DNA from: Antedon mediterranea
Taxonomy: Eukaryota > Echinodermata > Crinoidea > Comatulida > Antedonidae
Direction: 5' to 3'
Assembly (NCBI RefSeq): GCF_964355755.1
Contig: NC_092673.1
Span: forward strand, 1,245,001 to 1,309,000
DNA: 64,000 nucleotides
Shown here: positions 9,151-21,749 of the stretch, in pieces
Position numbering within the stretch: the stretch's first letter is position 1
How the letters are laid out: the number at the start of each line of letters is the position of its first letter
Program-made: the position numbers and the translations under genes
Notes under the pieces: model-generated
Told to the model about the DNA's origin: nothing
Seen by the model: the letters and a program-made list of their open reading frames with translations, nothing else
The model's database searches: none

Positions 9151-12100
9151 ATGAATAAGATTCTTGCGTTTTTTGTCAGATCAAATCCCATCAGGAAGTA
9201 TGTTCGTCTCTCAAGTAATTCTGAAAGAGGTGAAGATGGTGGACATAGCATTCCTGGTGTGAATTACATACATACTATGAACAATACAAAAGAAGTGAGA
9301 AAGCCAGCGTTGCTTCCCACTCCACACGATGTGCTCCTCAAGGGACATACAGACCCAACAAGAGCAGACGGAGGTCACACGAGTTCAATACGGCCAGAGA
9401 AACCAGGTTTACTTCCAACACCCGTCACAAAAACGTTTCAAACTAAGTCGGGATTGTTTCCCAGCAGTCGCGACACAGTTGGTTCACTTCAATCAGTTAG
9501 CAGACCAACAAGTGGCCCACCACAATCAGTTAGCAGACCAACAATCGGGTCACCTCAATCAGTTAGCAGACCAACAAGTGGGTCACCTCAATCAGTTAGC
9601 AGACCAACAATCGGGTCACCTCAATCAGTTAGCAGACCAACAATTGGGTCACCTCAATCAGTTAGCAGACCAACAAGTGGGCCGTTAGTTGTCAAAAGTG
9701 AAGAGACTAAAATTAAACCTCAAAACGTAAATATTTCAAAATGTGACAATGGGTCCGAATTGGATGTTTTATTGCCGACAAAAACTAACCCGACAACTTC
9801 CCCATACTTTCCGAACCTTGATGAATTCCTTATGTCTAACTCTGAAGATGAATTGCCCATAAAAGATCAACCGCATAATAAAGAAACTACAGATACTTTA
9901 TCGGAGGTCGGTGGCAATATTTCTGGTGGCAATAATGTTGGCGAAACCAAAAAGAACGCACATGTTTCTTGTTCGTTTATAGATCGTAAACGTTACCAAT
10001 CTGGGCCTGGTTACGATGACATACTGAGAATGGCAAATGAGAATGTAAAGAAACAACGAAGACTATCACAACAGGATCATGTTCACAAACAGGATAATAG
10101 TACCACTGCTACAAACAAAGTTCTTCAAAGAAGTAACAGTGCCAGTCCAAAAAAAAAAAAAGTGCATGAATCGCCCAAGAAATTACTTGATACTTGCACT
10201 AAGAGGAAAGAACAATTGGTTATTGTACCAGAAGTACAAGTAAAGCTTCGCCAAAAAGGAATGCTAAAGATATGTTTGAACAAATTGAATATTGCTTCAG
10301 AAACAATAAAACTTAGTGAAGAACAAGAAACTAGTGAGCATGATAATACAGGTATGTTCAATACAATAAAAAGTTTCCCAATGTTTTTGCTATTTGAACA
10401 TTATAATATACCGTAACATGAAATTTGCATTAATTATCTAACATTCAATTTTCATTAATTATCTAACATTTAATTTGGATTAATCTTGCAGAAAATGTGC
10501 ATTAATCTATCAGTATCATGAAATAAAATTTGCATTAATCTAACATGAAATTAGATCAGGCAATGTTGACCACTAAAAGGGCAACAATTTTTCTTTTCAG
10601 AAAGAAGATCACTTTTCCAAAGTTTTTCAAATAATGAAGAGATTCAGTCAATTGTAAATGAGAGGTTGGAAGAAATATTCATGGACACCAGTGAAACACT
10701 CTGTCATGATTTACCACCACCAGCTGATAACACTGAGGTTCCTCAAGACACCATTCAAAACCCTGCAGACAAAAAGAGAGAAGAATTTGGACTATTTGAT
10801 CGTTTTAGATCATCCGTTACAGTCTCGCCAAGTCAAACACAAAATGAGACGTCACAAGATTCACCTCCTAAAAACAACTCCCCAAAAAAGAACCTTTGTA
10901 AAATAAATCTATTAAACTTTAAAAAATTAAAAGAAAAAGTTTCTACAAGTGCTAGTTCCATTATGCAGATAAAATCTGAACTTGAACCAATACCATGTGA
11001 CCCTGGAAGTGTTCCTGATACTCATCAACCAATCACAAAGGAGAAAGATGATTCATTGGATATTATTAGCAGTGATGATGACGATGATGATTTACCAGAA
11101 CCATCTCTATTTTTAGGAAATGATACTAAAAGGTATTTTCATTTCAGTTATTTAGTTAACTGAATTGTTCAGTTAACTTGTTAAACTAAAGCTCTTTCTA
11201 CACTATCAAACTTTGACAAAACAAAAATTGCGCCCAATAATGGTAGTGATTTGCTTAAATATGATAGTGATATGATATCATCATGTCCATATATGGACAC
11301 ATCACATTTTTTATCATAAAGTTTGATAGTGTAGACGGAGTTAAAATTCTAAAATATTGTGTATAGGTCATAGTTGCTTCAACTACCTAACATGGATATT
11401 TCTTCTTTCCATTTATTATATCAGACTGTTTTTGTAATTTTGCACTCTGTGCTTCCAACAATATACGCTTATTTTTTTAAAATCATTTTAAATAACATAT
11501 CAAATATTAATTAGTAGTATTTGCATCTACAGTAGTTTACTATACTGTGTTTCTCTGTGTTTTATAAATTTTTAAATATTTTAATTTCAGGTCAAAATTG
11601 GAAAATACAACAGAAATTGAGATCTCCTTCTCTCAAGACAGCCTGGTATGGAATACAACATTTACAATATTTACAAACTTGAGATGTACTTTTTAGTTGT
11701 GTACTGAATGAGTATTAGAATTATAGAAGATGTTCAAAATGAGTATGCTTTGCTTCTTTCCTTTCAGAGTGATTCTCTGTATAACAACTCTATAAATGAA
11801 ACTGAACCAGAACCAGACAGATTTAAATTATCCTTGGACTCCATGGTGCAGAATAAACAGAAAAATGTAAGCTTTATATCATTTTTCATTACTATTATTA
11901 TTTCTATACTACTCTTTCAAATGACAAAATCATTATTTTGAACACATTTAGATGCATTGTACACAAAAAACACAGCATAACAACTAAAGTGATGTCGACA
12001 CATCCTCAACCTTAATTTTGTTCTTTTCTGAAACATGTGGTCTTGTTCTGAAGAGGTCCCTCAGTACAATAAAGTTCTGTCTTCACTAAATTTTATGTGA

Positions 12101-15100
12101 GAAAAAAAATGTGTTGTGCCCATATATGGACATATTTAAGCATATCACTACAATATTTGGGTACATCACACTTTTTTGTTTGATAGTGTAGACAGATCTT
12201 AAAAATAAAACAATTATTAATGTAGATAGTTAATGCATTTCCTTTAGGAGTTGAAAAATGCTGAGCTACAGAAAATGACTGAAGACTTACAGGGGGATTT
12301 GAAGACCAATTTGATGGATGAAGCTGACAACCTTGATGACTCCACATCAAATTATATTCTACCAGATCATAAGAGAAAACTAGATAATGTAATGTATCAT
12401 TAATAATGATAAATGACAATGTAGCACTGGCATCCTCCACCCAAGTGACGCTCATGGCGCTATGTGCATTAATAACTTTAAAGAAGTGAACTTTATTAAA
12501 ATATTAAAATACATACATACATAACGACACAATTTGTTAGGTATGAAATAATGGGAAGTGTCAGTCAAAATTTACAAGCTATAAAAAGAATTGGAAAAAT
12601 AAATGGAATATTCCTTAACTACACTAGAGTACAGAGTTTACCAATAAGTAATCATAGTCATACTCTCTATATGCTATTTAACATTCACTTGGTTTTGTCA
12701 TTAGTGAAATAAGCACTTTTTATTATGCCATAGCATTATTTAGTTTTTACGTGTTTTATAGTTTGCCAATCCAACCAATCATATGCCAGATATGTATCCT
12801 GGAGACGAGATTTTCAATCTTAACCAACTTGGTAATGTAAGTATCCTTACTTTACTCTACACCAATTGCTATAGCAACAACAAATGCACCATTAGTTGCC
12901 ATGGATATCATGAAAGCTTATATCAAATAGCTACAGATTTTTAAATTAAGTGCAATTACTGATAACAAAGAACATAAAAAACTCCATTCTAATTTATTTT
13001 AGCATTTATTGATATTTCACTCAAATTAATTTACCAGCTACTCACTCTATCTTTTATGTATTCATGTGCCTTCTTGGTTGTACTCAGGTATTTTATTCCA
13101 GTCCACTACTGTTTGTCTTGTCTTACGTTTCTCCTTGATTGAGGATTGCTGTCTTTTCATTTATGGCATCTATTTATCTGTAATTTGTGGAATGTTTTCC
13201 TAACCATTCCAGGAGCCTCAGTTCCAATCCATGACTTTTCAAAACTGATTGTCTTTTCAGATATTTTCTTTTCCATCCACGTTACGCTTGGCTGACTGCG
13301 GCTTCATCCCAGTCAGAGGAAAGGCAACAGACGATCTCTTGTGGAAAGCCTCCCCAGGTATAACAACAATTTTTTTTTTAAAGATTAAATGATGAAAGAT
13401 TAAGCAATAAAAGACAAACTTGCACTTTCTACACTATCTCTTAATTCAAAGTCATAGGTTTAGCATACATTTTGTTTTACAATCAAAGTGTATGTACACT
13501 AATCAAATGGACTAGAAGCTTTTATATACAGTACAAATAATATATATGTGATTAATTTCAGATAATCTGGTTGGTGTGATTGATTCCTGTCTACTTGTTG
13601 AGGCTCATCTGGTTAAACCATGCCAGGATAGTCTTATGCTTTGGATATTTTATTTCAGTGAGTAACTGTGTATTCTTTAATCTTGATCTTTTATCATGAT
13701 TTTCTAAACACCCTAAAAGTACTTCAATACAAATTTCAATAATTTAGCATTCTAGCTTATGAGACGTTTTCGGGGAAAAAAAGAAGCACCTTATTATTAT
13801 TATTTTGTTGTTTTGTATAGTGTCTATCCATGGTAAGGTTCACACCATCATGCAAGCGTTTAGGACAATGTGGTCTTTGATGAACAACTCAATCAGATTT
13901 AATCAAAGTAGAGTCTGGCTACCAACACTTAAACAGATTACAAGAGTTTTATTAAATTATGGTAAGCCATTTATTGTTTTACTTATTTCTTTTTTTTGTG
14001 TGCATATTTAAATTTTAACTGAAATACTTTCCCAAATCATATACTGAATATGATGTGAAAAATATTATCTTTCTAAATTCTATTTTACTATGATTTTTGT
14101 AATTATTAATTGGTTTTGTTAATTTGTTGTTTCATAGGTGCTTCATTTGAGGGGTTATTTCCTGCTCCTGGCTTGGAACCATCATTCACTCTCAATGAAG
14201 TTGTGTAAGTTAACACTTTGTTTTATGGGATGATGGATGGATGGATGGAAGAAGATCTTAGGCTCTGTCTACACTATCAAACTACTTTGACAAAAAAAGT
14301 GTGGTGTGCCCAAATATGGTAGTGATATGCTCAAATATGGTAGTGATATGACATCATCATATCCATATATGAGCACATTACATTTTTTGTCACATAAAGT
14401 TTGATAGTGTAGACAGAGCTTTAGACAAATTTACAAACATCAAAAGCTGTATTACTAAATAAAAAGCATTTCAAACAGGAATTGAATTAGAGTAAATTAT
14501 CATTTAAAACTACTTCTTTTTGTATTTAGAAATGAAAGTGGGAAAGGTAAAGAGAATATGGTTGAGGAAGGAACGGAGAATTCAACAAAGAATCAAAGTT
14601 GGACGACAAAGAGATCCTTTCCAACGGTTGGATTGAACCATGTGATGAAGATCATCACACATGGTATGCTCTTAAGAGAGAAGTACAAGCAGTAAGTAAA
14701 TAGAAATATTTCATTTTGATAATAATAATAATAATATCCTGGATTTATAAAACACCTAATGTTGTGGAACCTCTAAGCGCTGTATATATTATTACCCTGG
14801 CCATTTTTGGATCAAACATGCACACATGTAAACATACTCCGATACTGCAGACAGTAATCAATGCAAAGTTGTGTCTTGACCTTACTAGGTACCCATTTGT
14901 ACACCTGGGTGGACAGATTCATGTATTTTTTAAAAATGTATTTAATCACACTCTTGTTTACAACAAGACCAGCTAAAGATTTAAATATCAAACAAAATAA
15001 CAAGCTTGTTATCCAGATACAAGCTTGTTATCCAGATACAAGCTTGTTATCCAGATACAAGCTTGTTATCCAGATACAAGCTTGTTATCCAGATACAAGC

Positions 15101-18100
15101 TTGTTATCCAGATACAAGCTTGTTATCCAGATACAAGCTTGTTATCCAGATACAAGCTTGTTATCCAGATACAAGCTTGTTATCCAGATACAAGCTTGTT
15201 ATCCAGATACAAGCTTGTTATCCAGATACAAGCTTGTTATCCAGATACAAGCTTGTTATCCAGATACAAGCTTGTTATCCAGATACAAGCTTGTTATCCA
15301 GATACAAGCTTGTTATCCAGATACAAGCTTGTTATCTAGATACAAGCAGTGCGACACATTAGATTCGAACCCACCATCAGTAGTCAAAAAACCTAATTAC
15401 CTAATAATTCTATTAATGTATACTTCTTTCATACACTTCTCTGTACATGATCAAATTATCTATTGATTAACATAGTTGGCTATGATTTCAGACCTGTATT
15501 TTACACTGAAGATGAATTGATGCAGTTGGTTGGGCTTGTTTGTCGTGTTGCCTTGGAAACAAAAGCAAAAGAGTATGTAATCATTTTAGTTCACAAAGTA
15601 ATGTTGCAAATGTTTCAATACCAGTTTTCTTGATTTAAGATGTGGTAGTTAGCTACTTATTAAAATATCTATTTTCTTAATTTCACTTTAATAGCGACAC
15701 ACTTGGTGAAGATTTTATGCTCTGCTCATCCTCAATAATAGATGCATTTTCCCAACAATCTTGGTCCTCAAAGGTATAGTGTTTCTCATAATGAATTGAT
15801 TAATTCATTCAATCTTTATTTGTTACATACATAAAAAGGTGTACATGGAAAAATTGTTTTTTCTAGAAAGAAATATAGTAAAACAAACAAAACAATTACA
15901 GCATACATTTGATGAAATTAAAATTTACAAAAATAAGATTTATTAAAACATACATCAATCCAATATAAAAGTACTATGTTGTGGTATTCTTTAATTAATT
16001 TAAATTAATCTTTTTTATGTCAGTGCAAAGAATTATGTCGGGTTCTGCCAGGTTTAACTACTCATCATCACAATTTGGTTCACCTTGTCGACTTGTTTCC
16101 AACGTTCACCGATAGAGGGCGGAGCATTAGACGTCTTCTAAGGTAGGAATTAATTATACACCCACATCTCTCTTGATCACCCCACATCTAGTTACACCTG
16201 TAAAGGCTAATTTACACAGACGAACGGTAATGGTATTAAAATTATAGAATATATGTTACTCCTTATGACCATTCACACACAGTTTCTGCTCAGGATGGAT
16301 ACAGATTCTATGTGGGACAAGCTTTAGGTTTTCCACTTTTCTTATTTTTTATTTCAGTTATTATGCCATCCTTAAATTGATGAGTGAGGACAGGCCTGCT
16401 GGAAGTGTAAAAATAAAAAATGAATATCTAACAAGTGAGGAACTTAGAGTAAGTATGCACTTAGCATTGTTTGTTGTTAAATATTGAACAGTAGAGCTGG
16501 ATATGAAATGCTGTGAGGAAATTGAACAACATGTTGGCCAAGAGATTGCACACATTCAGCCACTAGGTTGTGGATATCAATTTGAGTCTCAATGTAAACT
16601 TTTCCAAGACAAGAACTAACAGTGTAATATTAAACAAATAATGCACAAGTCAGAGTGCGTTAGTGGAGATTTAGCACACTTGTGGTATTTAAAATGATGC
16701 GACATGCACGAGGCGCAGCCGTTGTGCCTTTTTGCTGCACACTTTTTGCACTACAGTGCATGATAGTGAAAAAATAAAAGCGCACACGTGACTCATTTCA
16801 ACGCATATGATTGGCTACATCCCATGTTATAAATAAGTATTATTGACTCTTTCATTCTTAGTTTTTTCCATATATGTTTGCTTTATATGTTTATAATATA
16901 AGGCCCTTGATTGTCAGCATACACTCTTTAGGCTCACATCACCCTCTATAAATGAGGTTAATATAAGGCCCTTGATTGTCAGCATACACTGTTTAGGCTC
17001 ACGTAACCCTCTATAAATGAGGTTAATATAAGGCCCTTGATTGTCAGCATACACTCTTTAGGCTCACATCACCCTCTATAAATGAGGTTAATATAAGGCC
17101 CTTGATTGTCAGCATACACTCTTTAGGCTCACATCACCCTCTATAAATGAGGTTAATATAAGGCCCTTGATTGTCAGCATACACTGTTTAGGCTCACGTC
17201 ACCCTCTATAAATGAGGTTAAATACAAAAAAATAAATAAAAATTTGTGTTTTTTTTTACTGCAGGTGTTTCATTTATTTCCTATATTAAATTCAATCCAT
17301 CTAACAGAGAAGACAGACTATTATCAACTATACAGCCTGATTGTGATAGTGAATACATGCATTGGTAATGAGAAGCTTCCTGGTAATGAGAAGGTAACAA
17401 TGATGATAAACAATGATATTTAAATTTAAGTTGTTGATTTGAAGGCTAGCAGTATAGAGTCGGGTTGGTGAACATCAGTCCAAAATACGCAGAATTTTTT
17501 CCAAAATACGTCAAGTTGAGGGCGCTATACTAATCCAAAATACGCGTGTCTTTCCAAAATACGTCGACTTGAGGGTGCTATTCATTTTCCAAAATACGCG
17601 AATTGTCCAAAATACGTTAACTTGAGGGCGCTATTCATTTTCCAAAATACGCGATTTGTCCAAAATGTGTCATATTGAGAGTGTAAGGTAAAATTACAAT
17701 TTAATGTAAAAAAGTTTCTTAGGGTAAAACAAACAAGTACATTTTAGTTATAAATGAAATTATTGGAAGGCAGAATTTTTTGTAAATAAAATGTCATATA
17801 GTAGCCAATTATTATTTTTCAATGTAATCATTTATTACTGAATAAAAACAAATATGTGCCAACATCAGTCAATAGACAGTGCCTATAATATAATAATGTC
17901 GGAACGATGTACGATTGCATGCACGTACGTAGCTAGAAATGAGGCATAAACCGGCTACAAAAACAGCATGTACAAGTATAGTCATAGGTGATGTGTTATG
18001 TATTATATATGGTGATCTACAAAATTGATATTTTTCCCGAGCTCGATAGCCCAACATCGCTTTCAATTTAATGTACTTATGGTCTTATACAAGTCACCTA

Positions 18101-21100
18101 ATCTGAAATCTAACATAATAGTTATTTCATATAATATATAATAATAAAAAGAATATGGTATTGTAATTAAAATAATATCAATAATTAGTTAGTTATTTTT
18201 TTACACGAAAACGGCAAAATACCCATAGTTAAAACAGTTAGTTAAAGTTCAAAATGGTTCGGCTAAGCGAGAGAGATCTAAATGTAACATTATTATGATC
18301 CTCAAACTGAACTATAATATCATCTTCAATCTTGATGAAAAGTATAGTAATAATAATTAAAACCCATTAGTGTTAAAATGTTTAAAATAATATTAATATT
18401 TGGTTATATAAGTAGTAAGTAATCGTTTTTTACGCGAAAACGGCAAAATAAAAATGTTTTTATATTATGTTATATACATATGATTACCTTTACTTTAGGG
18501 TGTTTAATTGTTAAAAAATACCTGAAATGAAATGATGAATACGAGAAGGGGAAAAAAGAGGTGACTAGTTTAGAGTCACAACTGCACCTTAATTTTTCAC
18601 AATAAATAATATATATATATATATAAGATGGGGCGTATCAATTTGATCTCTGGTGCGCGTGCATACAATTAAGGGACTAGTGCTTTTCCGCCGGACCACG
18701 CCGAGAATATAAAGAGTCGCTATCAGATCGGCTTTGAACTATACCATGAAAGCGCCAGTGGTCTAATGGTTAGCACATCTGCATATCAAGCAGAAGATCC
18801 TAACATACAACAAATATTGATATATTGGCAATGGACTACCGTACTACAAGAACTATTATCTAATATGATACAAACTGAACTTAAAACTTACCAAAATGGT
18901 TCATCTTTTCAATGTTGAAGATACAATCCTTTATAGTAATTTTTAAAACAGCCTCGCGTTTTGAAGGTTCGAATATTTTTTGGGAAAATTTGCGTATTTT
19001 GGAAAACTGTGCCTTCAAGTTGGAGGGTATGTCGGATAACTTTCTTATTGTAGAAAATTAATAGCGCTACAAAAGTTGTTTTAAGTTGGATAACTCAAGT
19101 TGACGTATTTTGGAAAGACTCGCGTATTTTGTATTTAGTATAGCGCCCTCAAGTTGACGTATTTTGGAAAAATTCTGTTTATTTTGGACTGATAGCAGAT
19201 AATAGTTGGATAATTTTCAAATTTAGAAAATTAATAGTGGCCTCAAGTTGACATATTTTGGAAAATTACTAACGCCCTCAAGTTGACGTATTTTGGACAA
19301 ATCGCGTATTTTGGAAAATGAATAGCGCCCTCAAGTCGACGTATTTTGGAAAGACTCGTGTATTTTGGATTAGTATAGCGCCCTCAACTTGACGTATTTT
19401 GGAAAACATTCTGCGTATTTTGGACTGAATTTCACCAACCCTATTGGCAGTATACAGTATGTACAGTATCATCACAATCTTTCTGAGTGTAGGAAACCAT
19501 CAATGGGACAACTTTATTCAGTTAAGGTTTAAAATGTAAAGCACTGTCTACATTTTATGTGACAAAAACATGTGATATGCCCATATTATGTCATATCACT
19601 ATCATATTTAGGCATTTCACTACTATATTTGGGCACATCACACTTTTGCTGTCAAACTAGTTTGATAGTGCAGACAAAAGATTTATGTTAATCGTTAAAT
19701 GTACAGTAATTATAGTAGTATAAGAGAATATTTAATAAATGCATGAAATATTCTCACCATAAACATTCATTATCTGTATACTACTTACAGTAGTGTATAA
19801 TTGTATACAAATAATGTATTCATGTTTAATATTGTGTACATTATTTGAATTCTGTTCTTTGTGTTTCTTCAAAGAGTGATTTGTATAAACTTGCAGACAA
19901 GTTACACCGCATCAACACTAAAATCAAAGTGTCGCCTAATTATCCATCAATGTCAAAGGTTAAGCATATTCTTCAACGACTACAAATCAAGTTCAAGATC
20001 ATGGCTGACTCCATGGTTACTAAACAGGTATTTATACATTTATTTCTTTTTTCCCAAGAATCGCACTATATTACATTTTATAGACTCGCCCTGTACAAAC
20101 AGTTTTTACCTGCTTTCCACTCTAGGATGTTTACCCAGCATGGTTAGGGAATATAGACTCCGACGAGGAGGAAGATGTAGGCTATGAAGAATATTATAAC
20201 GTAGAATCATTTGAAGATGAGATAGTTATTATAAATAGTGAGGTAGAACATCAAGAAGATGAGATAATTATTATAGATAGCAAGGTAGAACACCAAGAAG
20301 ATGATTTAGTGTCTAGTAAGAAAGAACTAGCAACAGAGACTAAGCAAGGTAGAAACATTAGTAGCATTCATAATCGTTCATTTTCTCATAGTGAAGATTT
20401 AACAGTAAATGTTGAGAAAAACAAAGTAGTAGTAACACAGGAAAATAATGTAGAGCCTTCTTGTAGAAAAGAATTAATTATCACAAAAGAATTTTCACCT
20501 CAAGAAAGTTACGCAGAAGAGGAGAGTTCTCAGTACAGTTCTGTTGGCAATATTAGTATTAATGATAGTTATCAGTATAGCCCTGTTAGTAACATTGGAC
20601 AGTATAGTAGTATTGGGAGTTATCAGAGTAGTGAAAGTAGAGCTAGTATAGCGAGCACTTGGACTAGTTCTTGTAGTGTAGCGAGTTGCAGTAGTGAGTA
20701 TTCCGACGCCAGTTGCAGTTCTACAACTTGTACAACAAGTACAAATTCAATTGGAGGTCCTAGTATAGAAGAATCATTAAAATATTTACGATCATCCTTG
20801 CATATAAGCAGTGAAAGTAGTGCTAGTATATCACGGAGTAGCAGTTGTTCTACTTCCTGTAGTTGTAGTGAGTGTTCTACTGACAGTGGTAGTTGTAGTA
20901 GAAATGCTGTTGAAAGTCCTCCGTGTGATTTTATTGTCTCTAGTGCTTGGTCATTAGGACAGCCTTGTATTAATTATTATCCAGAAGAGTCCTATCAAAA
21001 TCTGTGTTCATCTGCACCGGCATGCTTGAATAAACATAAAGCATGGCAGAAACGTGGTGACACACTGGTAGATGTGGAAAAATCTAAAATTAAGAGAATG

Positions 21101-21508
21101 TTGAACTTTCATTGCATTGAGACTTCTGAGGAGAGTATACAACACTCTATAGTGAAAGATGAAAATAATAAGTTAGTCATTGTTAGCAAGAAACATGTTG
21201 AATCCGTAGGTAGCCAATTGTCGACAGATGGTAGTGAAGTGGTGTTGTCATCCCTACCACTGTCTGGTAGTGTTGCTAGTAATAGTGCAAGTATAGATAC
21301 TATAGATCACCATAGTCACAGCCAATCACATCAAAATTCACAAGACTTAGACACTATTAGTCATCATAGTCACAGCCAATCACATCAAAACTCACAGGAC
21401 TTAGACACTATTAGTCATCATAGTCACACCCAATCACATCAAAACTCACAAGAAGTCAACTTTTCTAGTCAAGAAAGTTACACTAGTGATCAGGATATAT
21501 TTGCTTAG
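9151..21508 (+). CDS. SLF2: SLF2/FAM178A orthologue, SMC5-SMC6 complex localisation factor, 18 coding exons
   Basis: Exons: 9151-10351, 10601-11132, 11591-11645, 11768-11866, 12248-12388, 12762-12836, 13261-13357, 13562-13657, 13821-13961, 14138-14204, 14530-14691, 15492-15572, 15695-15773, 16024-16142, 16358-16448, 17265-17393, 19875-20027, 20126-21508; all phases match (1,566 residues; human ~1,170). The FAM178 helical domain is residues ~702-1106: IFSFPSTLRLADCGF, LWIFYFMSIHGKVH and LTTHHHNLVHLVDLFP resemble SLF2 (LSSHHHNFLKLVQLVP in human, from memory). In vertebrates SLF2 with SLF1 links RAD18 to SMC5/6 at damaged DNA in the nucleus. The N-terminal ~700 residues are disordered, with six 11-residue repeats (residues 111-176) and an acidic run in exon 2-3. 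The C-terminal exon is long and Ser-rich. The start is uncertain: a phase-compatible exon at 8626-8729 could splice to 9181. Confidence 0.88.
9481..9678 (+). repeat. 33-bp coding minisatellite, six copies, in SLF2
   Basis: Six head-to-tail 33-bp units encode GSPQSVSRPTS/I with few substitutions. The period keeps the frame. Low divergence between units argues for recent expansion or ongoing homogenisation. Each unit has a Ser/Arg/Pro context (SVSRP) that could be phosphorylated; no function is known. Confidence 0.85.
11187..11342. mobile_element. MITE family A, copy 4
   Basis: Left TAAAGCTCTTTCTACACT, right AGTTTGATAGTGTAGACGG; core CCATATATGGACACATCAC. In the SLF2 intron after exon 10601-11132. 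Confidence 0.7.
12070..12201. mobile_element. MITE family A, copy 5
   Basis: Left TAAAGTTCTGTCTTCACT, right GTTTGATAGTGTAGACAGAT. Lies just upstream of SLF2 exon 12248-12388, ending 46 bp before the acceptor. Confidence 0.7.
14259..14423. mobile_element. MITE family A, copy 6 (well preserved)
   Basis: Left TAGGCTCTGTCTACACTATC, right GATAGTGTAGACAGAGCTTT. Two internal units CCCAAATATGGTAGTGATATG. In an SLF2 intron. Confidence 0.8.
14721..14980. repeat. Interspersed SINE-like repeat
   Basis: Starts with an AAT microsatellite and TATCCTGGATTTATAAA; contains CCTCTAAGCGCTG, GACCTTACTAGGTACC and CATTTGTACACCTGGGTGG. The left part recurs at 42089-42160 and weakly at 1556-1625. In an SLF2 intron, directly before the 19-bp array. 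Confidence 0.5.
15003..15345 (+). repeat. 19-bp tandem array, ~18 copies
   Basis: The unit AAGCTTGTTATCCAGATAC is repeated about 18 times with almost no variation; each unit has a HindIII site. Because 19 is not a multiple of 3 and the unit lacks stops, all three forward frames are open through it, producing spurious long ORFs. Lies in an SLF2 intron, 150 bp before exon 15492-15572. Confidence 0.95.
16897..17221. repeat. 65-bp tandem repeat, five copies
   Basis: Unit starts ATATAAGGCCCTTGATTGTC at ~16897, 16962, 17027, 17092 and 17157. Copies differ at a few sites (CACTCTTTAGG or CACTGTTTAGG). In the SLF2 intron, ending ~45 bp before exon 17265-17393, close to its branch-point region. Confidence 0.9.
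17457..19446. mobile_element. ~2-kb foldback DNA element with long inverted arms
   Basis: The left arm (from ~17462, GGGTTGGTGAACATCAGTCC) is the inverted complement of the right arm ending ~19441. Both arms are arrays of CCAAAATACGTCAAGTTGAG-like units. GCAGTATA lies on both sides (17449-17456 and 19447-19454), a candidate 8-bp target duplication as in hAT elements. The ~1.3-kb centre is AT-rich and has no convincing ORF, so the element is non-autonomous. It sits in the SLF2 intron between 17393 and 19875. Superfamily is inference. Confidence 0.75.
18751..18800 (+). other. tRNA-like 5' half (fragment)
   Basis: GCGCCAGTGGTCTAATGG followed by TTAGCA resembles the D-arm and A box of a tRNA, then CTGC-ATATCAA-GCAG forms an anticodon-like stem-loop. 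No T-arm or B box follows, so this is a broken tRNA or tRNA-derived repeat head inside the foldback element. Confidence 0.35.
19537..19680. mobile_element. MITE family A, copy 7
   Basis: Left TAAAGCACTGTCTACA, right AGTTTGATAGTGCAGACA; core CATATCACTATCATATTTAG (minus orientation of the unit). In the SLF2 intron before exon 19875-20027. Confidence 0.65.
20216..20299 (+). repeat. 14-residue coding duplication in SLF2 tail with SUMO-interacting-motif look
   Basis: Two 42-bp units encode DEIVIINSEVEHQE and DEIIIIDSKVEHQE (residues ~1137-1164). Each has a four-residue Val/Ile core flanked by acidic residues, the pattern of a SUMO-interacting motif. A similar LDIISSDDDDDD lies in the second long exon (about 11057-11092). 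Binding is inference. Confidence 0.55.
21296..21457 (+). repeat. 54-bp coding minisatellite, three copies, in SLF2 C-terminus
   Basis: Three units encode DTISHHSHSQSHQNSQDL-like 18-residue repeats (His/Ser/Gln-rich), differing at a few positions; the third ends in EV rather than DL. This is part of the large low-complexity C-terminal exon. Confidence 0.85.
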
Positions 21509-21736
21509 AACCAAAAAAGAAGCAACATAAATTAGAGAAGTTTTATGTTCTCAAAACGGATATGATTTCAAATTTCTTAAAAACAACGAATAGAAATTTG
21601 TAACTCATCACCATATGTATATAATTTTAATTTGTTTTTACTAATATAATTTTTTTCATTACTAACTAACATAATGTTAATATGTGCACCTTTATCATTA
21701 AATTTTAGTATTCTAAATTTCTAGATTTTGTTTGTC

Positions 21737-21742
21737 AATAAA
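21737..21742 (+). terminator. Proximal polyadenylation signal of SLF2
   Basis: AATAAA 229 nt after the stop at 21508. MITE copy 8 begins only 8 nt downstream, so the element lies where the cleavage region would be. This may favour use of distal sites; inference. Confidence 0.4.
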
Positions 21743-21749
21743 CAAAATA

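Noticed and set aside
9329-9688. 119-codon ORF in a second frame of SLF2 exon 9151-10351
   Set aside because: Shadow frame through the 33-bp repeat; the repeat keeps every frame stop-free. The primary frame is the one joined by splicing to the conserved FAM178 domain.
14861-15466. Long forward ORFs (up to ~200 codons) over the 19-bp array
   Set aside because: They are open only because the stop-free 19-bp unit is repeated; the peptide is the repeat read in rotating frames, and the region is intronic in SLF2.
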